Notes: generated from the letters alone by a model not told the origin. A stretch of DNA of 64,000 nt from an uncultured Phascolarctobacterium sp. (GCA_900552005.1 URXU01000001.1:1-64000); one strand, 5' to 3'; shown: positions 6,559-15,276, counted from the first letter of the stretch. Numbers and translations: made by a program.

Positions 6559-8340
6559 GTGAATTTTTTAGGTAAGAAAAAAGCAATTCTGGCTGCTGCT
6601 GTCTTAAGTATGTCCTGTGCAATAGGCTTTCATAGCAATAGTGAAGCTGCCGGTTATCTGGCCCCACAGGAAAATACCATTAAGGTGCTGCCGATTGATA
6701 ATGCTAAATTTGTTCAGGGACAGATTTTTGACTTTGCCGTTGAAATAAAAAACGGCAGTTCTGATATGAATGTAACTGTTAACGGCAAAGACGCTGCCCA
6801 GTTTTTTGGCAAGAATTCTGTAAGAAAAATGGAAGGCAATACTGCAGTTTACAGAATTGATGATGTAAGTTTCCCGAAAGCTGGCAATATTACCATAGAA
6901 GTTAAAGATGGTTCCAATGAACGGAGTGCCAGCTATACGGTAACTAACGAAAAATCTAAAAAGCGTGCCAAAAATGTTATTCTTTTCGTAGGCGATGGTA
7001 TGAGTCTGCAGGCCAGACAGATTGCCCGTATTTTATCTAAGGGTATTACTGAGGGCCGTTATAATGACTTACTGAATATGGAAAAAATGGATAATGTGGC
7101 AGTAGTGACTACCTCCGGCTATGATGCTATTGTAACCGATTCAGCCAACAGCGCATCTGCTTATGCTACAGGTCATAAATCAGTGGTAAACGCCATGGGT
7201 GTTTATGAAAACTGCACTAAAGACCCGTTTGATGATCCAAAAGTAGAAAATATTATTGAACTGGTAAAACGTACTCGCGGCATGGCAACCGGTATTGTTT
7301 CCACTTCCAATATTACGGATGCGACTCCGGCCGCTATGGTTTCTCATACTCGCCGCAGGGCAGAACAGAATTTCATTGCCCAAACCATGCTGGAAGATAA
7401 ACATCGTCCGGATGTAATTCTTGGCGGCGGTTCCAGACACTTTATTCCCATGGATGTGCCCGGCTCCAAACGTAAAGATAATGTTGATGTTATCAAATCT
7501 TTTGAAGAATTGGGCTACTCCTTCTCCGGCACCAAGACTGAGCTGGAAAATACGCCGCAATCTGCTGATAAGCTGCTTGGCCTGTATCAGTTGGATAATA
7601 TGAATGTCTATATAGACCGCGCTGTAATTAAAAATCCAAAAGTGCTGAAAGGTTTTACCGATCAGCCCGGTTTGGTTGAAATGACAGAAAAAGCCATTGA
7701 TACCCTCAGTAAAAATGATAATGGTTTCTTTCTGATGGTGGAAGGAGCATGCGTTGATAAACAGCTGCACGTATTGGACTGGCAGCGTGCCGCGTATGAT
7801 AATATTGAGCTTGATAAAGCTGTTGGCGCAGCTCAGAAATTTGCTGCCCAAAATAATGATACGCTGATTATTGTGGTTGCTGACCATGCTCATGGCGCAA
7901 GTATTACTGGTACCTACCATGAACTGGATGGAAAAACCGGCCGTGAAGCAGTAAGAACTTATGCTGATTCTAAATGGTCTACTTTTGAAGATGCGGATGG
8001 TGATGGTTATCCGGATAATCCAGATCCTGCTGTAACTTTGGCAGTGCAGTTTGCTAATCATCCAGACTGCAATATTGATTACAGATTCAAAGATGTTCCT
8101 ACACCTCCGGCAATCATGGGCAAGGATGGCAAAGCTATTGCCAATCCCTTGACCAAAGGTGAGTTCTATGCCGGCAATATTCCTGCCAAGGCTGATCAGG
8201 AAGTACATGCCGCTGATGATGTTATCTTAACTGCACAAGGTCCAGGAGCTGATTATTTTAAGGGCACTATGGATAACACTGAAGTTTTCTTCGGTATCGT
8301 GAGAGCATTGGGCATAGACGGCAATAAACATAAAAAATAA
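6559..8340 (+). CDS. phoA: Alkaline phosphatase (PhoA family), exported
   Basis: This protein of about 593 residues hydrolyses phosphate monoesters outside the cytoplasmic membrane. I use the GTG at 6559, eight bases after the AAAGGA site at 6545-6550; the ATGs at 6550 and 6553 lie on or next to that site. A Sec signal peptide follows (KKAILAAAVLSMSCAIGF ... SEA). A beta-rich domain of about 100 residues precedes the catalytic domain, which begins VILFVGDGMS (metal ligand Asp). The catalytic serine is in TDSANSASAYATGHKS at about residue 195. Further metal-site motifs are VEGACVDKQLH and VVADHAHGA. It is longer than E. coli PhoA (about 470 residues) because of the N-terminal domain. It is followed by the DUF3299-like gene after 14 bases. 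Confidence 0.9.
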   Translation: MNFLGKKKAILAAAVLSMSCAIGFHSNSEAAGYLAPQENTIKVLPIDNAKFVQGQIFDFAVEIKNGSSDMNVTVNGKDAAQFFGKNSVRKMEGNTAVYRIDDVSFPKAGNITIEVKDGSNERSASYTVTNEKSKKRAKNVILFVGDGMSLQARQIARILSKGITEGRYNDLLNMEKMDNVAVVTTSGYDAIVTDSANSASAYATGHKSVVNAMGVYENCTKDPFDDPKVENIIELVKRTRGMATGIVSTSNITDATPAAMVSHTRRRAEQNFIAQTMLEDKHRPDVILGGGSRHFIPMDVPGSKRKDNVDVIKSFEELGYSFSGTKTELENTPQSADKLLGLYQLDNMNVYIDRAVIKNPKVLKGFTDQPGLVEMTEKAIDTLSKNDNGFFLMVEGACVDKQLHVLDWQRAAYDNIELDKAVGAAQKFAAQNNDTLIIVVADHAHGASITGTYHELDGKTGREAVRTYADSKWSTFEDADGDGYPDNPDPAVTLAVQFANHPDCNIDYRFKDVPTPPAIMGKDGKAIANPLTKGEFYAGNIPAKADQEVHAADDVILTAQGPGADYFKGTMDNTEVFFGIVRALGIDGNKHKK

Positions 8341-8354
8341 ATTGAGGTGGCAGT

Positions 8355-8852
8355 ATGCTTAGTAAAGTTGTAAAAATTTTATTAATGCTTCTGTTGATTG
8401 CCCCCATATGTACTGAAAGAACGGTTCCCTCTATGGAACCGTTCTTTAATGTATGCGGACGGGCAGAAGCTTTTTGGTGGCAGACAGTAGAATTGAGTTT
8501 TGACGATTTGTATTCTTCAGTATCATCACGCGGAGTTGTATTGTCGGATAAGCTGCGCAGCAATGAAGGAAACAGTGTCAGTATGGTTGGATTTATGGCG
8601 CCGCCGCTGACACCTACGATAAATTTTTTCGTGCTGACCAGAGAACCTATGTCTATTTGTCCTTTTTGCGGCAGTGATGCTGACTGGCCAGCAGATATTG
8701 TTGTAGTAAAGCTCGATGAACCTGTAACGGCTTTACCGTTTGATAGTCCTATTAAGGTTACAGGCACATTGGAACTGGGAACAGAAGTTGATGCTGAAAC
8801 TGGCTTTGTAAGTTTAGTGCGTATCAAAGCAGACAATTTGGAGGCTTTGTAA
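8355..8852 (+). CDS. Exported DUF3299-like protein beside an ABC transporter
   Basis: A 165-residue protein with the ribosome site GAGGTGG a few bases before the ATG. The N-terminus has a hydrophobic stretch (VVKILLMLLLIAPIC) and an Ala-rich site at CGRAEA, so it is probably secreted or anchored. The core GFMAPPLTPTINFFVL, then REPMSICPFCGSDADWP, resembles DUF3299 proteins, which carry a similar CPFC-type Cys pair. Members are often found beside MacB/LolD-type ABC genes, as here: the ATPase gene overlaps its stop by one base. The substrate is unknown; the Cys pair suggests metal or thiol chemistry. Codons 21-31 carry a perfect inverted repeat, which is odd for a signal-peptide region. Confidence 0.6.
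   Translation: MLSKVVKILLMLLLIAPICTERTVPSMEPFFNVCGRAEAFWWQTVELSFDDLYSSVSSRGVVLSDKLRSNEGNSVSMVGFMAPPLTPTINFFVLTREPMSICPFCGSDADWPADIVVVKLDEPVTALPFDSPIKVTGTLELGTEVDAETGFVSLVRIKADNLEAL
8416..8447 (+). repeat. 13-bp perfect inverted repeat inside a coding region
   Basis: AAAGAACGGTTCC (8416-8428) pairs with GGAACCGTTCTTT (8435-8447) around a 6-base loop. It lies in the signal-peptide part of the gene at 8355, about 75 bases after the phosphatase stop. It looks like a terminator stem but has no T run after it. Confidence 0.8.
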
Positions 8853-9532
8853 TGTCGCTGTTAGAGATTATTGATTTAGAAAAAACTTTTTATACTCCAG
8901 ATAATAAGGTAAGTGCTCATATTGTGATTCCCAGATTAAAGCTGGAACAGGGAGAAGCCATGGTTTTAGAAGGCCCCAGCGGCAGTGGAAAAACTACCGT
9001 CTTACACATGATCTCAGGACTTTTAAAGCCAGATAAAGGCAGCATTTATTTTGAAGGCACGGATGTAACTAAGATGACAGCACAAATGCGTGATCAGTGG
9101 CGCGGCAGCAATATTGGCTATATATTTCAAAAATTGAATCTGCTGCCAGCGATGACTGCAGAAGAGAACATTCTTTTGGCAGGAAAATGGCATGCGGCGG
9201 CTGCTGATTTGCAGATTGTAAAAAACAGGATGTATGATTTACTTAAAGCTGTAGGATTGGCAAATAAAGCAAAACTATATCCTAACAAATTAAGTATAGG
9301 CGAGCAGCAGCGTATAGCTGTTGTACGCGCCCTGCTGTATAAACCCAAAATGATTTTGGCCGATGAGCCAACAGCCAGTTTGGACAGAGCTAACAGCGAA
9401 AAAGTATTGCAGCTGTTATGGAGTTTGTGTCAGGAAAATAATGTTGCGTTAATGCTCTGTACTCATGATGAATTTATAAAAAATAAATTTACCAAACGAT
9501 ACAATGTAAGAAAGGAATCTTACAATGAGTGA
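8852..9532 (+). CDS. ABC transporter ATPase (LolD/MacB type)
   Basis: This 226-residue ATPase energises the membrane subunit encoded next. Walker A is GPSGSGKTT near residue 40, the Q-loop is YIFQKLNLLPAMT, the signature is LSIGEQQRIAVVRAL (LSIGE in place of LSGGQ), and Walker B is MILADEPTASLD with the H-loop LCTHD. Size and motifs match the small LolD/MacB/FtsE class that works with FtsX-type permeases. It overlaps the upstream gene by one base (TAATG) and the downstream permease by eight, so the three are translationally coupled. The family includes lipoprotein exporters, mechanotransducers and metal or antibiotic exporters; which applies here cannot be told. Confidence 0.85.
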   Translation: MSLLEIIDLEKTFYTPDNKVSAHIVIPRLKLEQGEAMVLEGPSGSGKTTVLHMISGLLKPDKGSIYFEGTDVTKMTAQMRDQWRGSNIGYIFQKLNLLPAMTAEENILLAGKWHAAAADLQIVKNRMYDLLKAVGLANKAKLYPNKLSIGEQQRIAVVRALLYKPKMILADEPTASLDRANSEKVLQLLWSLCQENNVALMLCTHDEFIKNKFTKRYNVRKESYNE

Positions 9533-10727
9533 AATATTGATAATAAGAAGATTGCTTGCAGGCAGACCCTTACAAAATCTTCTGGCCGTTATAGTGATGG
9601 CAGCCAGTGTAGCCCTGTCCGTAGAAATGCTTTTGATGTCTGCCGGTTTGCATGACAGTTTAGTACAGGCCGGTAAAAATTTTCCCATGGTAATGGGTTC
9701 CAAAGGCAGTCCTAACCAGCTGGTTTTAAATACTGTGTTTTTAAAGGATCAGACCATTGGTAATTTCAGCTATACAAAGGTACTTGAGCTAAGAAATAAT
9801 ACGAATGTTGAACAGGCTGTACCGTTGGGCTTTGGCGATAACTATAAAGGCTTTCGTATTGTTGGTACCGAAAAAGAAATTTTTACATTTCATGGTATCG
9901 AAAAAGACAGAAAAAATTGGCTCCAGTTATCTGAGGGAAAGTTTTTTCAACAGCCTTTTGAAGCGGTGATTGGTGCAGAAACAGCTGCTAAAACAGGTCT
10001 GAAAGTAGGTGACGTCTTTGCCTCTGTGCACGGGGTTGCATCATCAGCCAACAGCAGAAAGCACGAAGAGCAATATAAGGTGGTCGGAATTTTAAAACCG
10101 GTGCAGGGGCCGTATGATAGCGCAATATTTGTAAGTATGGAAAGTATCTGGCATCAGCATAATCATGGAAGCCTGAGGCATGCAGGCAATGAACAGCAGG
10201 AAGTGACCTCTGTTCTGATAAGGCCTGCCGGTTATGCACAATCCTTGCAGCTGGCGGCACAATACAATAAAGACAGAGATGTACAGGTTATTTTTCCTTC
10301 GAAAACTATCATTGAATTGTTTTCTGTCATCGGCAATATTGAAAAAGTGCTGCAGGTCTTTACAGCAGCAGTACTTCTGCTGTCGCTGCTGATTATTGGT
10401 AGCTCTCTGTATTGGTTTGTAGTGGGCAGTGTTTATGAACAGGGCATAATGCGTTCCTTAGGCGCTACTGCTCAACAAATCATGTATCTGTATTTTAAAC
10501 TTGGCATGACGCTGGTTGGCGTTGGTACTTTATTGGGAGTAGCTTTGGGTCATAGTGGCTTTCAAGCTATCAGCTATCTTTTGCAGGATAAAGTAGGCTT
10601 ATATATGCAGGCCGGATTAGTAAAAGAAGAGATTATCTTAGTTGCAGCAATATTGCTTTTCGGCGCGGTGTGCAGCATTATTCCAGCTTATTTAGCCAGT
10701 CGTAAAGACATAGCAGAAATTTTATAA
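9525..10727 (+). CDS. ABC transporter permease (FtsX/MacB/LolE type)
   Basis: A 400-residue inner-membrane protein. The N-terminal helix (LLAVIVMAASVALSVEMLLMS) is followed by a large periplasmic MacB-like domain (about residues 45-255). Three C-terminal helices come next (AAVLLLSLLIIGSSLYWFV, LVGVGTLLGVALG and IILVAAILLFGAVCSIIPAY) and an end motif, PAYLASRKDIAEIL, typical of FtsX-domain permeases. MRSLGATAQQI is the conserved coupling-helix region. It pairs with the ATPase at 8852. With the exported DUF3299-like protein it probably forms one envelope system. No terminator is evident right after it; a decayed autotransporter remnant follows. Confidence 0.85.
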   Translation: MSEILIIRRLLAGRPLQNLLAVIVMAASVALSVEMLLMSAGLHDSLVQAGKNFPMVMGSKGSPNQLVLNTVFLKDQTIGNFSYTKVLELRNNTNVEQAVPLGFGDNYKGFRIVGTEKEIFTFHGIEKDRKNWLQLSEGKFFQQPFEAVIGAETAAKTGLKVGDVFASVHGVASSANSRKHEEQYKVVGILKPVQGPYDSAIFVSMESIWHQHNHGSLRHAGNEQQEVTSVLIRPAGYAQSLQLAAQYNKDRDVQVIFPSKTIIELFSVIGNIEKVLQVFTAAVLLLSLLIIGSSLYWFVVGSVYEQGIMRSLGATAQQIMYLYFKLGMTLVGVGTLLGVALGHSGFQAISYLLQDKVGLYMQAGLVKEEIILVAAILLFGAVCSIIPAYLASRKDIAEIL

Positions 10728-10810
10728 AATTCTACGGAACATTGGCATGATAAAGTTTTATTATTACCGTATTGCGCATATTGCCGCGCATTTAAAGGTT
10801 TGCATAGTCA

Positions 10811-11176
10811 ATGATTATCTTTGAGAATTTTTTTAGCATTACCGGAGACAGTTTTACTAATGATTTTTATTTTGGCAATGCAGACTCTAAGAGATTGAGG
10901 ATTGGCGGAAGATTTATTAATAATACGGCAGATAATTGGAAATTATTCTATGGTGCTGCTTATGAATATGAATTTGATGGCAGAACTAATATCAGTACAC
11001 AAGATGAGATTATTGATGATGATGGAGGTATAGGGGGAAGTACGGTTATTGGTGAGGTTGGCGTTAATTATCATGATCCTAAAAATCCTAATTTGGATAT
11101 TAATGCCTATATGCGCGGATATAGTGGCAATAGACAAGGTTTTAGCGCCAATCTTCAAGCTTTTTTTAAAATTTAA
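10811..11176 (+). pseudogene. Autotransporter beta-barrel C-terminal remnant
   Basis: A 121-codon frame preceded by an in-frame stop (TAG at 10805-10807) and with no ribosome site. Its content, RLRIGGRFINNTADNWKLFY, GAAYEYEFDGRTNIST, GEVGVNYHDPKNPNLDINAY and a closing RQGFSANLQAFFKI, is the pattern of the last strands of an autotransporter outer-membrane barrel (alternating aromatic/hydrophobic strands, 'GAAYEYEFDG', repeat to the end). A full barrel is about 260-300 residues and needs a passenger, so this is a truncated remnant. It does support an outer membrane in this organism. Confidence 0.65.
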
Positions 11177-11240
11177 ATTAAAAGCATATGAATAACTATT
11201 AATGTCTTAATATTTTTTAAAGATGTAATCTTAATAATGA

Positions 11241-11275
11241 AAAATGCAGTTCTGAAAATGAACTGCATTTTTTAC
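11241..11275 (+). terminator. Rho-independent terminator
   Basis: The stem AAAATGCAGTTC/GAACTGCATTTT (11241-11252 with 11260-11271) with a 7-base loop and T-rich end closes the remnant region. Confidence 0.85.
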
Positions 11276-11437
11276 TTTTTTAATTCCAATGGCTTTTTAA
11301 TATTTACAGATTTTTACTAAATATAATATTCAAAATATTGCTAATATAATGTTTTTTCATATAAATAGAAATATATGTAAGATATTTTACATAAAAATAG
11401 AAAGAAAAACAATATTTTCAAAATTAGAAAAATTAAT

Positions 11438-11466
11438 TTGTCAAAAACTGTGTATGAGTTTATACT
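11438..11466 (+). promoter_or_regulatory. Promoter of the SLC13-type transporter gene
   Basis: TTGTCA (11438-11443), a 17-base spacer and TATACT (11461-11466) match a sigma-70-type promoter. Transcription would start near 11472, right at the hairpin in the leader. Confidence 0.65.
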
Positions 11467-11474
11467 TAACTTAC

Positions 11475-11515
11475 AAATCTCGATATGCCAAAGAAGGTTA
11501 TATCGAGATTTTTTG
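11475..11515 (+). promoter_or_regulatory. Leader hairpin with T run (attenuator-like)
   Basis: A 12-bp perfect stem AAATCTCGATAT/ATATCGAGATTT (11475-11486 with 11500-11511), 13-base loop, runs into TTTT. It lies between the promoter and the transporter start, at the very 5' end of the transcript. It may be an attenuator or a 5' stabilising hairpin; there is no upstream gene close enough to need it as a plain terminator. Confidence 0.5.
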
Positions 11516-11542
11516 CTTAATATTATAAAAGAGGTGATTTTA

Positions 11543-13027
11543 ATGGATGACAAAAAGGTTCAAGCAGCGAGTGAAGGATATGCCAAAAAATATGGCTTTT
11601 ATTTGGCCATTCTGGTACTGCTAATCATTATTGCCTTGCCAACTCCGGCTGGATTATCTGTTGCGGGTCAGCATATGCTGGCAATAATGGTTTTTTCGGT
11701 TATCGTCTGGGCAACAACTGCTATTTCGTATCCAGTAAGTGCAGGCGTTATAATTTCTTTAATAGCAGTTTTAATAGGTTTTGCGCCCAATCCGGAAACA
11801 GGCAAATTATTTGGTACGGCTGCCGGTTTGAGTATGGGCATCAAAGGCTTTTCGTCAACTGCATTCTGCTTAGTCGCTGCAGCTATGTTTTTAGCAGCGG
11901 CTATGACGAAAACCGGCTTAGACAAGCGTATTGCTTTAATGATTTTATCCAGATTGGGAGCTAAAGCTAATCGTGTGGTAATCGGTGTTATCATGTGCGG
12001 CTTTATTTTAAGCTTTTTTGTACCAAGTACAACGGCACGCGTAGCCTGTCTTGTTCCAATCGTTATGGGCATGATTAGTGCGTTTGGCCTGCCGTTAAAA
12101 AGTAGGTTTGCCGGTATGCTGATGATTACTGTGGCGCAGGTAGACAGTGTCTGGAATGTTGGTATTAAGACAGCTGCTGCACAGAATATGGTAGCTATCA
12201 GCTTTATCCGTAGTCAATTAGGCGTTGATATCTCCTGGATGGAATGGTTTATTGCCGCCGCACCCTTTGCCATATTGATGTCCATTGCTTTATATAATGT
12301 CATGATGTTTTTAATGCCGCCGGAAATTAATGAAATCCCCGGAGGCAGGCAGACAGTAAAACGACTGTTGAATGAAATGGGTTCTATCACTAAGGATGAA
12401 ATTAAATTACTGTGTATTTCAATTTTTTTGCTGATTTTATGGACAACGGAAAAGAAACTGCATCCATTGGATACTTCTACGACAACCATGATTGCTATTA
12501 CATTGCTGATGCTGCCTAAAATTGGCGTTATGCATTGGGAAGATGTTGTACATAAGATTAACTGGGGCACAGTTGTTTTATTTGGCGTAGGTATTTCTTT
12601 AGGCAATGCCTTATTGTCCACTCATGCGGCAACCTGGCTGGCCAATGTTATTGTTAATACCTTTGATCTTGTCAATTCCTCAACTATTGCAGTATTAGCA
12701 ATTATGGCCTTGTTCCTTATTATTGTACATATGGGTTTTGCCAGTGCTACCGGTTTGGCGGCGGCGATTATCCCTATAATCATTTCTGTTTTGCAGCAGC
12801 TGAAAACTCCTGGCGTAAATATTATTGGTATGACCATGATTTTGCAGTATGTGGTAAGCTTCGGTTTTATTTTGCCGGTTAACGCTCCGCAAAATATGAT
12901 TGCATATGGTACCAATACTTTTGAAGTTAAAGATTTTGTTCGCTGCGGCATTCCGCTGACGATAATTGGTTTTGTTTTGGTACTTGTTTTGGGAATGACT
13001 TACTGGAAATGGCTGGGCTTGGTTTAA
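11543..13027 (+). CDS. SLC13/DASS-family anion (di/tricarboxylate) transporter
   Basis: This 494-residue polytopic membrane protein starts at the ATG at 11543, behind AAAGAGGTG. About twelve hydrophobic segments are visible. Family features are the first transport motif region FFVPSTTARVACLVPIVMGM (the SNT/STT-type substrate and Na+ loop), the repeat-2 counterpart FASATGLAAAIIPIIISVLQ, and the final FILPVNAPQNMIAYGT, the second 'xNAP' signature. These fit DASS proteins such as CitT/TtdT and dicarboxylate carriers. Succinate or another dicarboxylate is the likely substrate but cannot be fixed from sequence. It is a single-gene unit with its own promoter and terminator; the DcuS/DcuR-type pair at 51229 is a conceivable but distant regulator. 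Confidence 0.85.
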   Translation: MDDKKVQAASEGYAKKYGFYLAILVLLIIIALPTPAGLSVAGQHMLAIMVFSVIVWATTAISYPVSAGVIISLIAVLIGFAPNPETGKLFGTAAGLSMGIKGFSSTAFCLVAAAMFLAAAMTKTGLDKRIALMILSRLGAKANRVVIGVIMCGFILSFFVPSTTARVACLVPIVMGMISAFGLPLKSRFAGMLMITVAQVDSVWNVGIKTAAAQNMVAISFIRSQLGVDISWMEWFIAAAPFAILMSIALYNVMMFLMPPEINEIPGGRQTVKRLLNEMGSITKDEIKLLCISIFLLILWTTEKKLHPLDTSTTTMIAITLLMLPKIGVMHWEDVVHKINWGTVVLFGVGISLGNALLSTHAATWLANVIVNTFDLVNSSTIAVLAIMALFLIIVHMGFASATGLAAAIIPIIISVLQQLKTPGVNIIGMTMILQYVVSFGFILPVNAPQNMIAYGTNTFEVKDFVRCGIPLTIIGFVLVLVLGMTYWKWLGLV

Positions 13028-13071
13028 ATTTCTATATTTCAGCTGTTAATATTGCATAAAATATTGAGCAT

Positions 13072-13120
13072 AAGCCTTTCGACTTTTTCTTTTGGCAGAG
13101 AAGGTCGAAAGGCTTTTTTA
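13072..13120 (+). terminator. Rho-independent terminator after the transporter
   Basis: The stem AAGCCTTTCGAC/GTCGAAAGGCTT (13072-13083 with 13104-13115) is followed by TTTTT. Confidence 0.9.
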
Positions 13121-13266
13121 TGCCAACGCTTTTATGGTTAAGCTGCTTAGATTTGATGATGCTCATAAAATCAGCTGATATTGGTACGATAGTTGCAGGA
13201 TATAAGGTAATTTTTTATAATAGCATTACATATGAAGGTTCTTATATTTATTTTAAGGAGAAAATA

Positions 13267-14877
13267 ATGCAATTAAAAAAGTTTATTTTAACTTTCCTGG
13301 CGATTATTTGGACTTGTTGTCTTCCTTGTGATTGCAGGGCAGCAGACAAAAATATTATTATTCTGCATACTAATGATATACATTGTGGCATTAATGATAA
13401 TATAGGCTTGGCAGAATTGGTTCATTATAAAAAGGAATTAAGTAAAAAATCCGAAGTATTGCTGATAGATGCGGGCGATGCCATTCAAGGTGCTCCCATT
13501 GGTATGCTGACGCAAGGTGAAGCCATGATTAATTTGATGAATGCTTCTGGCTATGACTTTGCTGTTCCGGGAAATCATGAATTTGATTACGGCATGAACA
13601 GATTTTTACAGCTGGCAAATAAACTGCACTGTGGCTATTACAGCTCTAATTTAATTGATTTGCGTACTGATGAATTGGTTTTGCCGGCATATAAAATCAT
13701 CGACACGGCTGGTACCAGAATTGCTTTTATCGGAGTTACAACGCCTGAAACTTTAACGTCATCAACGCCGGCTTATTTTCAGGATGTTTCTGGGAAATTT
13801 ATTTATGGTTTTGCTGAAAGTGCCAATGGACAGAAGCTTTACCGGCAGGTGCAAAAAAATATTGACTTGGTAAGGAGTAAGGGAGCAGAATATGTCTTTC
13901 TTGTAGCGCATCTGGGTTTAAACGGTACGGCAAAACGTTACAGCAGTGCGGAAGTGATTAGGCATACCCACGGCTTAAATGGTGTGCTTGACGGGCATTC
14001 ACATGAACAGATTGGCGGCGTGCTGCTTGAAGACTGCCAAGGCAGCCCGGTGCTGTTAGGACAAACAGGAACTAAGATGCAGAAGATTGGCCGGTTGGAA
14101 ATTAAAACTGACGGCAGTATAAATTACCAGCTGATATCTGATATCGGGGCAAAGGACCTGTCTGTTCAGAAGTTGATTGATAAGGAACAAGCAGCTTATG
14201 ATAAATTATTACAGCAGCCGGTGGGTGAAACGGAAAAGGCAATTTGTGCCAGTGACCCCGTAAGCGGGATAAGATTAGTCCGCAGCCGCGAATGCAGCTT
14301 GGGAGATTTTGTCGCTGATGCCTATCGAAATGTATTGGACAGTGATGCAGCTGTCGTTAATGGCGGCAGTTTACGCAAAAATCTTCCGCAGGGGGTGCTG
14401 ACTTATAACGATATCTTGCAAAGCCTGCCTTTTGGCAACGAATGCGCAGTAATTAAAGTTACGGGACAGCAGCTTTTAGATGCTCTGGAAATGGGGGCAG
14501 CTAAATTACCGCAGGAAAGCGGCGGATTTTTGCAGGTTTCCGGGATTAGTTATATTGTTGACAGCACTTTGCCGTCTACTGTAGTAAAAGATATGAAAGG
14601 CAATTTTCTGCGTGTTGCAGGAGCATATCGCGTACAAAATGTGAAAATAAACGGAAAGCCTCTGGATTTAAGCAAAAATTATACGCTTGGAGGAACCGTT
14701 TATACCTTGCGGCTGGGTGGTGATGGCATGAGCATGTTTCAAAACGCTCCGCTTGTTAAACAAACGGGACTCAGTGAAACCGATGTTGTGCTGGAATATT
14801 TGCAAAATTTCTTGAATGCCAAAATAGTAAATAAATATACTGCCGCAGAGGGTGAAAATCGTATTCTGATTAAATAA
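13267..14877 (+). CDS. Exported 5'-nucleotidase/2',3'-cyclic phosphodiesterase (UshA-like)
   Basis: This protein of about 536 residues releases phosphate from extracytoplasmic nucleotides. I start it at the ATG at 13267, behind the AAGGAG site at 13255-13260; an earlier in-frame ATG at 13120 overlaps the upstream terminator. A signal peptide (KKFILTFLAIIWTCCLPC ... CRA) precedes the metallophosphatase domain, with LHTNDIHCG, DAGDAIQG, PGNHEFDYG, VAHLGL and DGHSHE as the metal-binding set. The C-terminal nucleotidase domain (about residues 310-520) contains AVVNGGSLRKNLPQG and the substrate-stacking region. The gene and the small protein at 14913 are close together. Like the phosphatase at 6559, it suggests phosphate or nucleoside scavenging. 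Confidence 0.88.
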   Translation: MQLKKFILTFLAIIWTCCLPCDCRAADKNIIILHTNDIHCGINDNIGLAELVHYKKELSKKSEVLLIDAGDAIQGAPIGMLTQGEAMINLMNASGYDFAVPGNHEFDYGMNRFLQLANKLHCGYYSSNLIDLRTDELVLPAYKIIDTAGTRIAFIGVTTPETLTSSTPAYFQDVSGKFIYGFAESANGQKLYRQVQKNIDLVRSKGAEYVFLVAHLGLNGTAKRYSSAEVIRHTHGLNGVLDGHSHEQIGGVLLEDCQGSPVLLGQTGTKMQKIGRLEIKTDGSINYQLISDIGAKDLSVQKLIDKEQAAYDKLLQQPVGETEKAICASDPVSGIRLVRSRECSLGDFVADAYRNVLDSDAAVVNGGSLRKNLPQGVLTYNDILQSLPFGNECAVIKVTGQQLLDALEMGAAKLPQESGGFLQVSGISYIVDSTLPSTVVKDMKGNFLRVAGAYRVQNVKINGKPLDLSKNYTLGGTVYTLRLGGDGMSMFQNAPLVKQTGLSETDVVLEYLQNFLNAKIVNKYTAAEGENRILIK

Positions 14878-14912
14878 AATTGTATACGGTTTTACTAAAG
14901 GGGAGATGCTGC

Positions 14913-15143
14913 TTGACAACACTATTATGCTTGGTGATTTTAGGTTTAGTATTTTTAATATATGCGGTATACGTCGGTGATAGTTCTGACATGACTAACA
15001 AGCCTGCTGAACAGGATAATAAAATACATTTTACTCAGGATGATATTATTTACAAAGATGGCCAATATCAGGAAAATGAATTCAGTGAGGACTGGGAAGA
15101 TTTTGAATACCAATATGAAGAAGATCATAAACATCGAAAATAA
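14913..15143 (+). CDS. Small single-pass membrane protein, acidic tail
   Basis: This 76-residue protein starts, by my reading, at the TTG at 14913, seven bases after the AAAGGGGAG site at 14897-14905. A hydrophobic segment (LLCLVILGLVFLIYAVYV) is followed by a tail of about 50 residues rich in Asp/Glu and aromatic residues, ending EEDHKHRK. It probably anchors in the inner membrane with the acidic tail on one side. I recognise no family. The start is 35 bases after the nucleotidase gene, so they may share a transcript. Confidence 0.55.
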   Translation: MTTLLCLVILGLVFLIYAVYVGDSSDMTNKPAEQDNKIHFTQDDIIYKDGQYQENEFSEDWEDFEYQYEEDHKHRK

Positions 15144-15242
15144 TTAACTGTTCAAAGTTATGAGCGTTGGTTTTACCGTTCATTATGTTGGGTGGCATTG
15201 CTTATGCAAAATTCTTATAAAGATGTAGCCTACTTATTCTAT

Positions 15243-15271
15243 TTGACTTATAAAATTTTATGTGATAACAT
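15243..15271 (+). promoter_or_regulatory. Promoter of rnpB
   Basis: TTGACT (15243-15248), a 17-base spacer and TAACAT (15266-15271) lie just before the mature 5' end of RNase P RNA near 15277. Confidence 0.65.
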
Positions 15272-15276
15272 AAACA

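Noticed and set aside
7180..8208. Long open frame (342 codons) on the reverse strand inside the phosphatase gene
   Set aside because: It is antisense to a protein with clear alkaline-phosphatase motifs, has an odd composition and no ribosome site.
11438..11542. Extended N-terminus of the SLC13-type transporter from a TTG at 11438
   Set aside because: That TTG is the -35 box of a promoter, and a terminator-like hairpin lies in the extension; the ATG at 11543 has a good ribosome site.
13120..13266. Upstream in-frame start for the nucleotidase
   Set aside because: The ATG at 13120 sits directly against the terminator T run; the signal peptide and ribosome site place the start at 13267.
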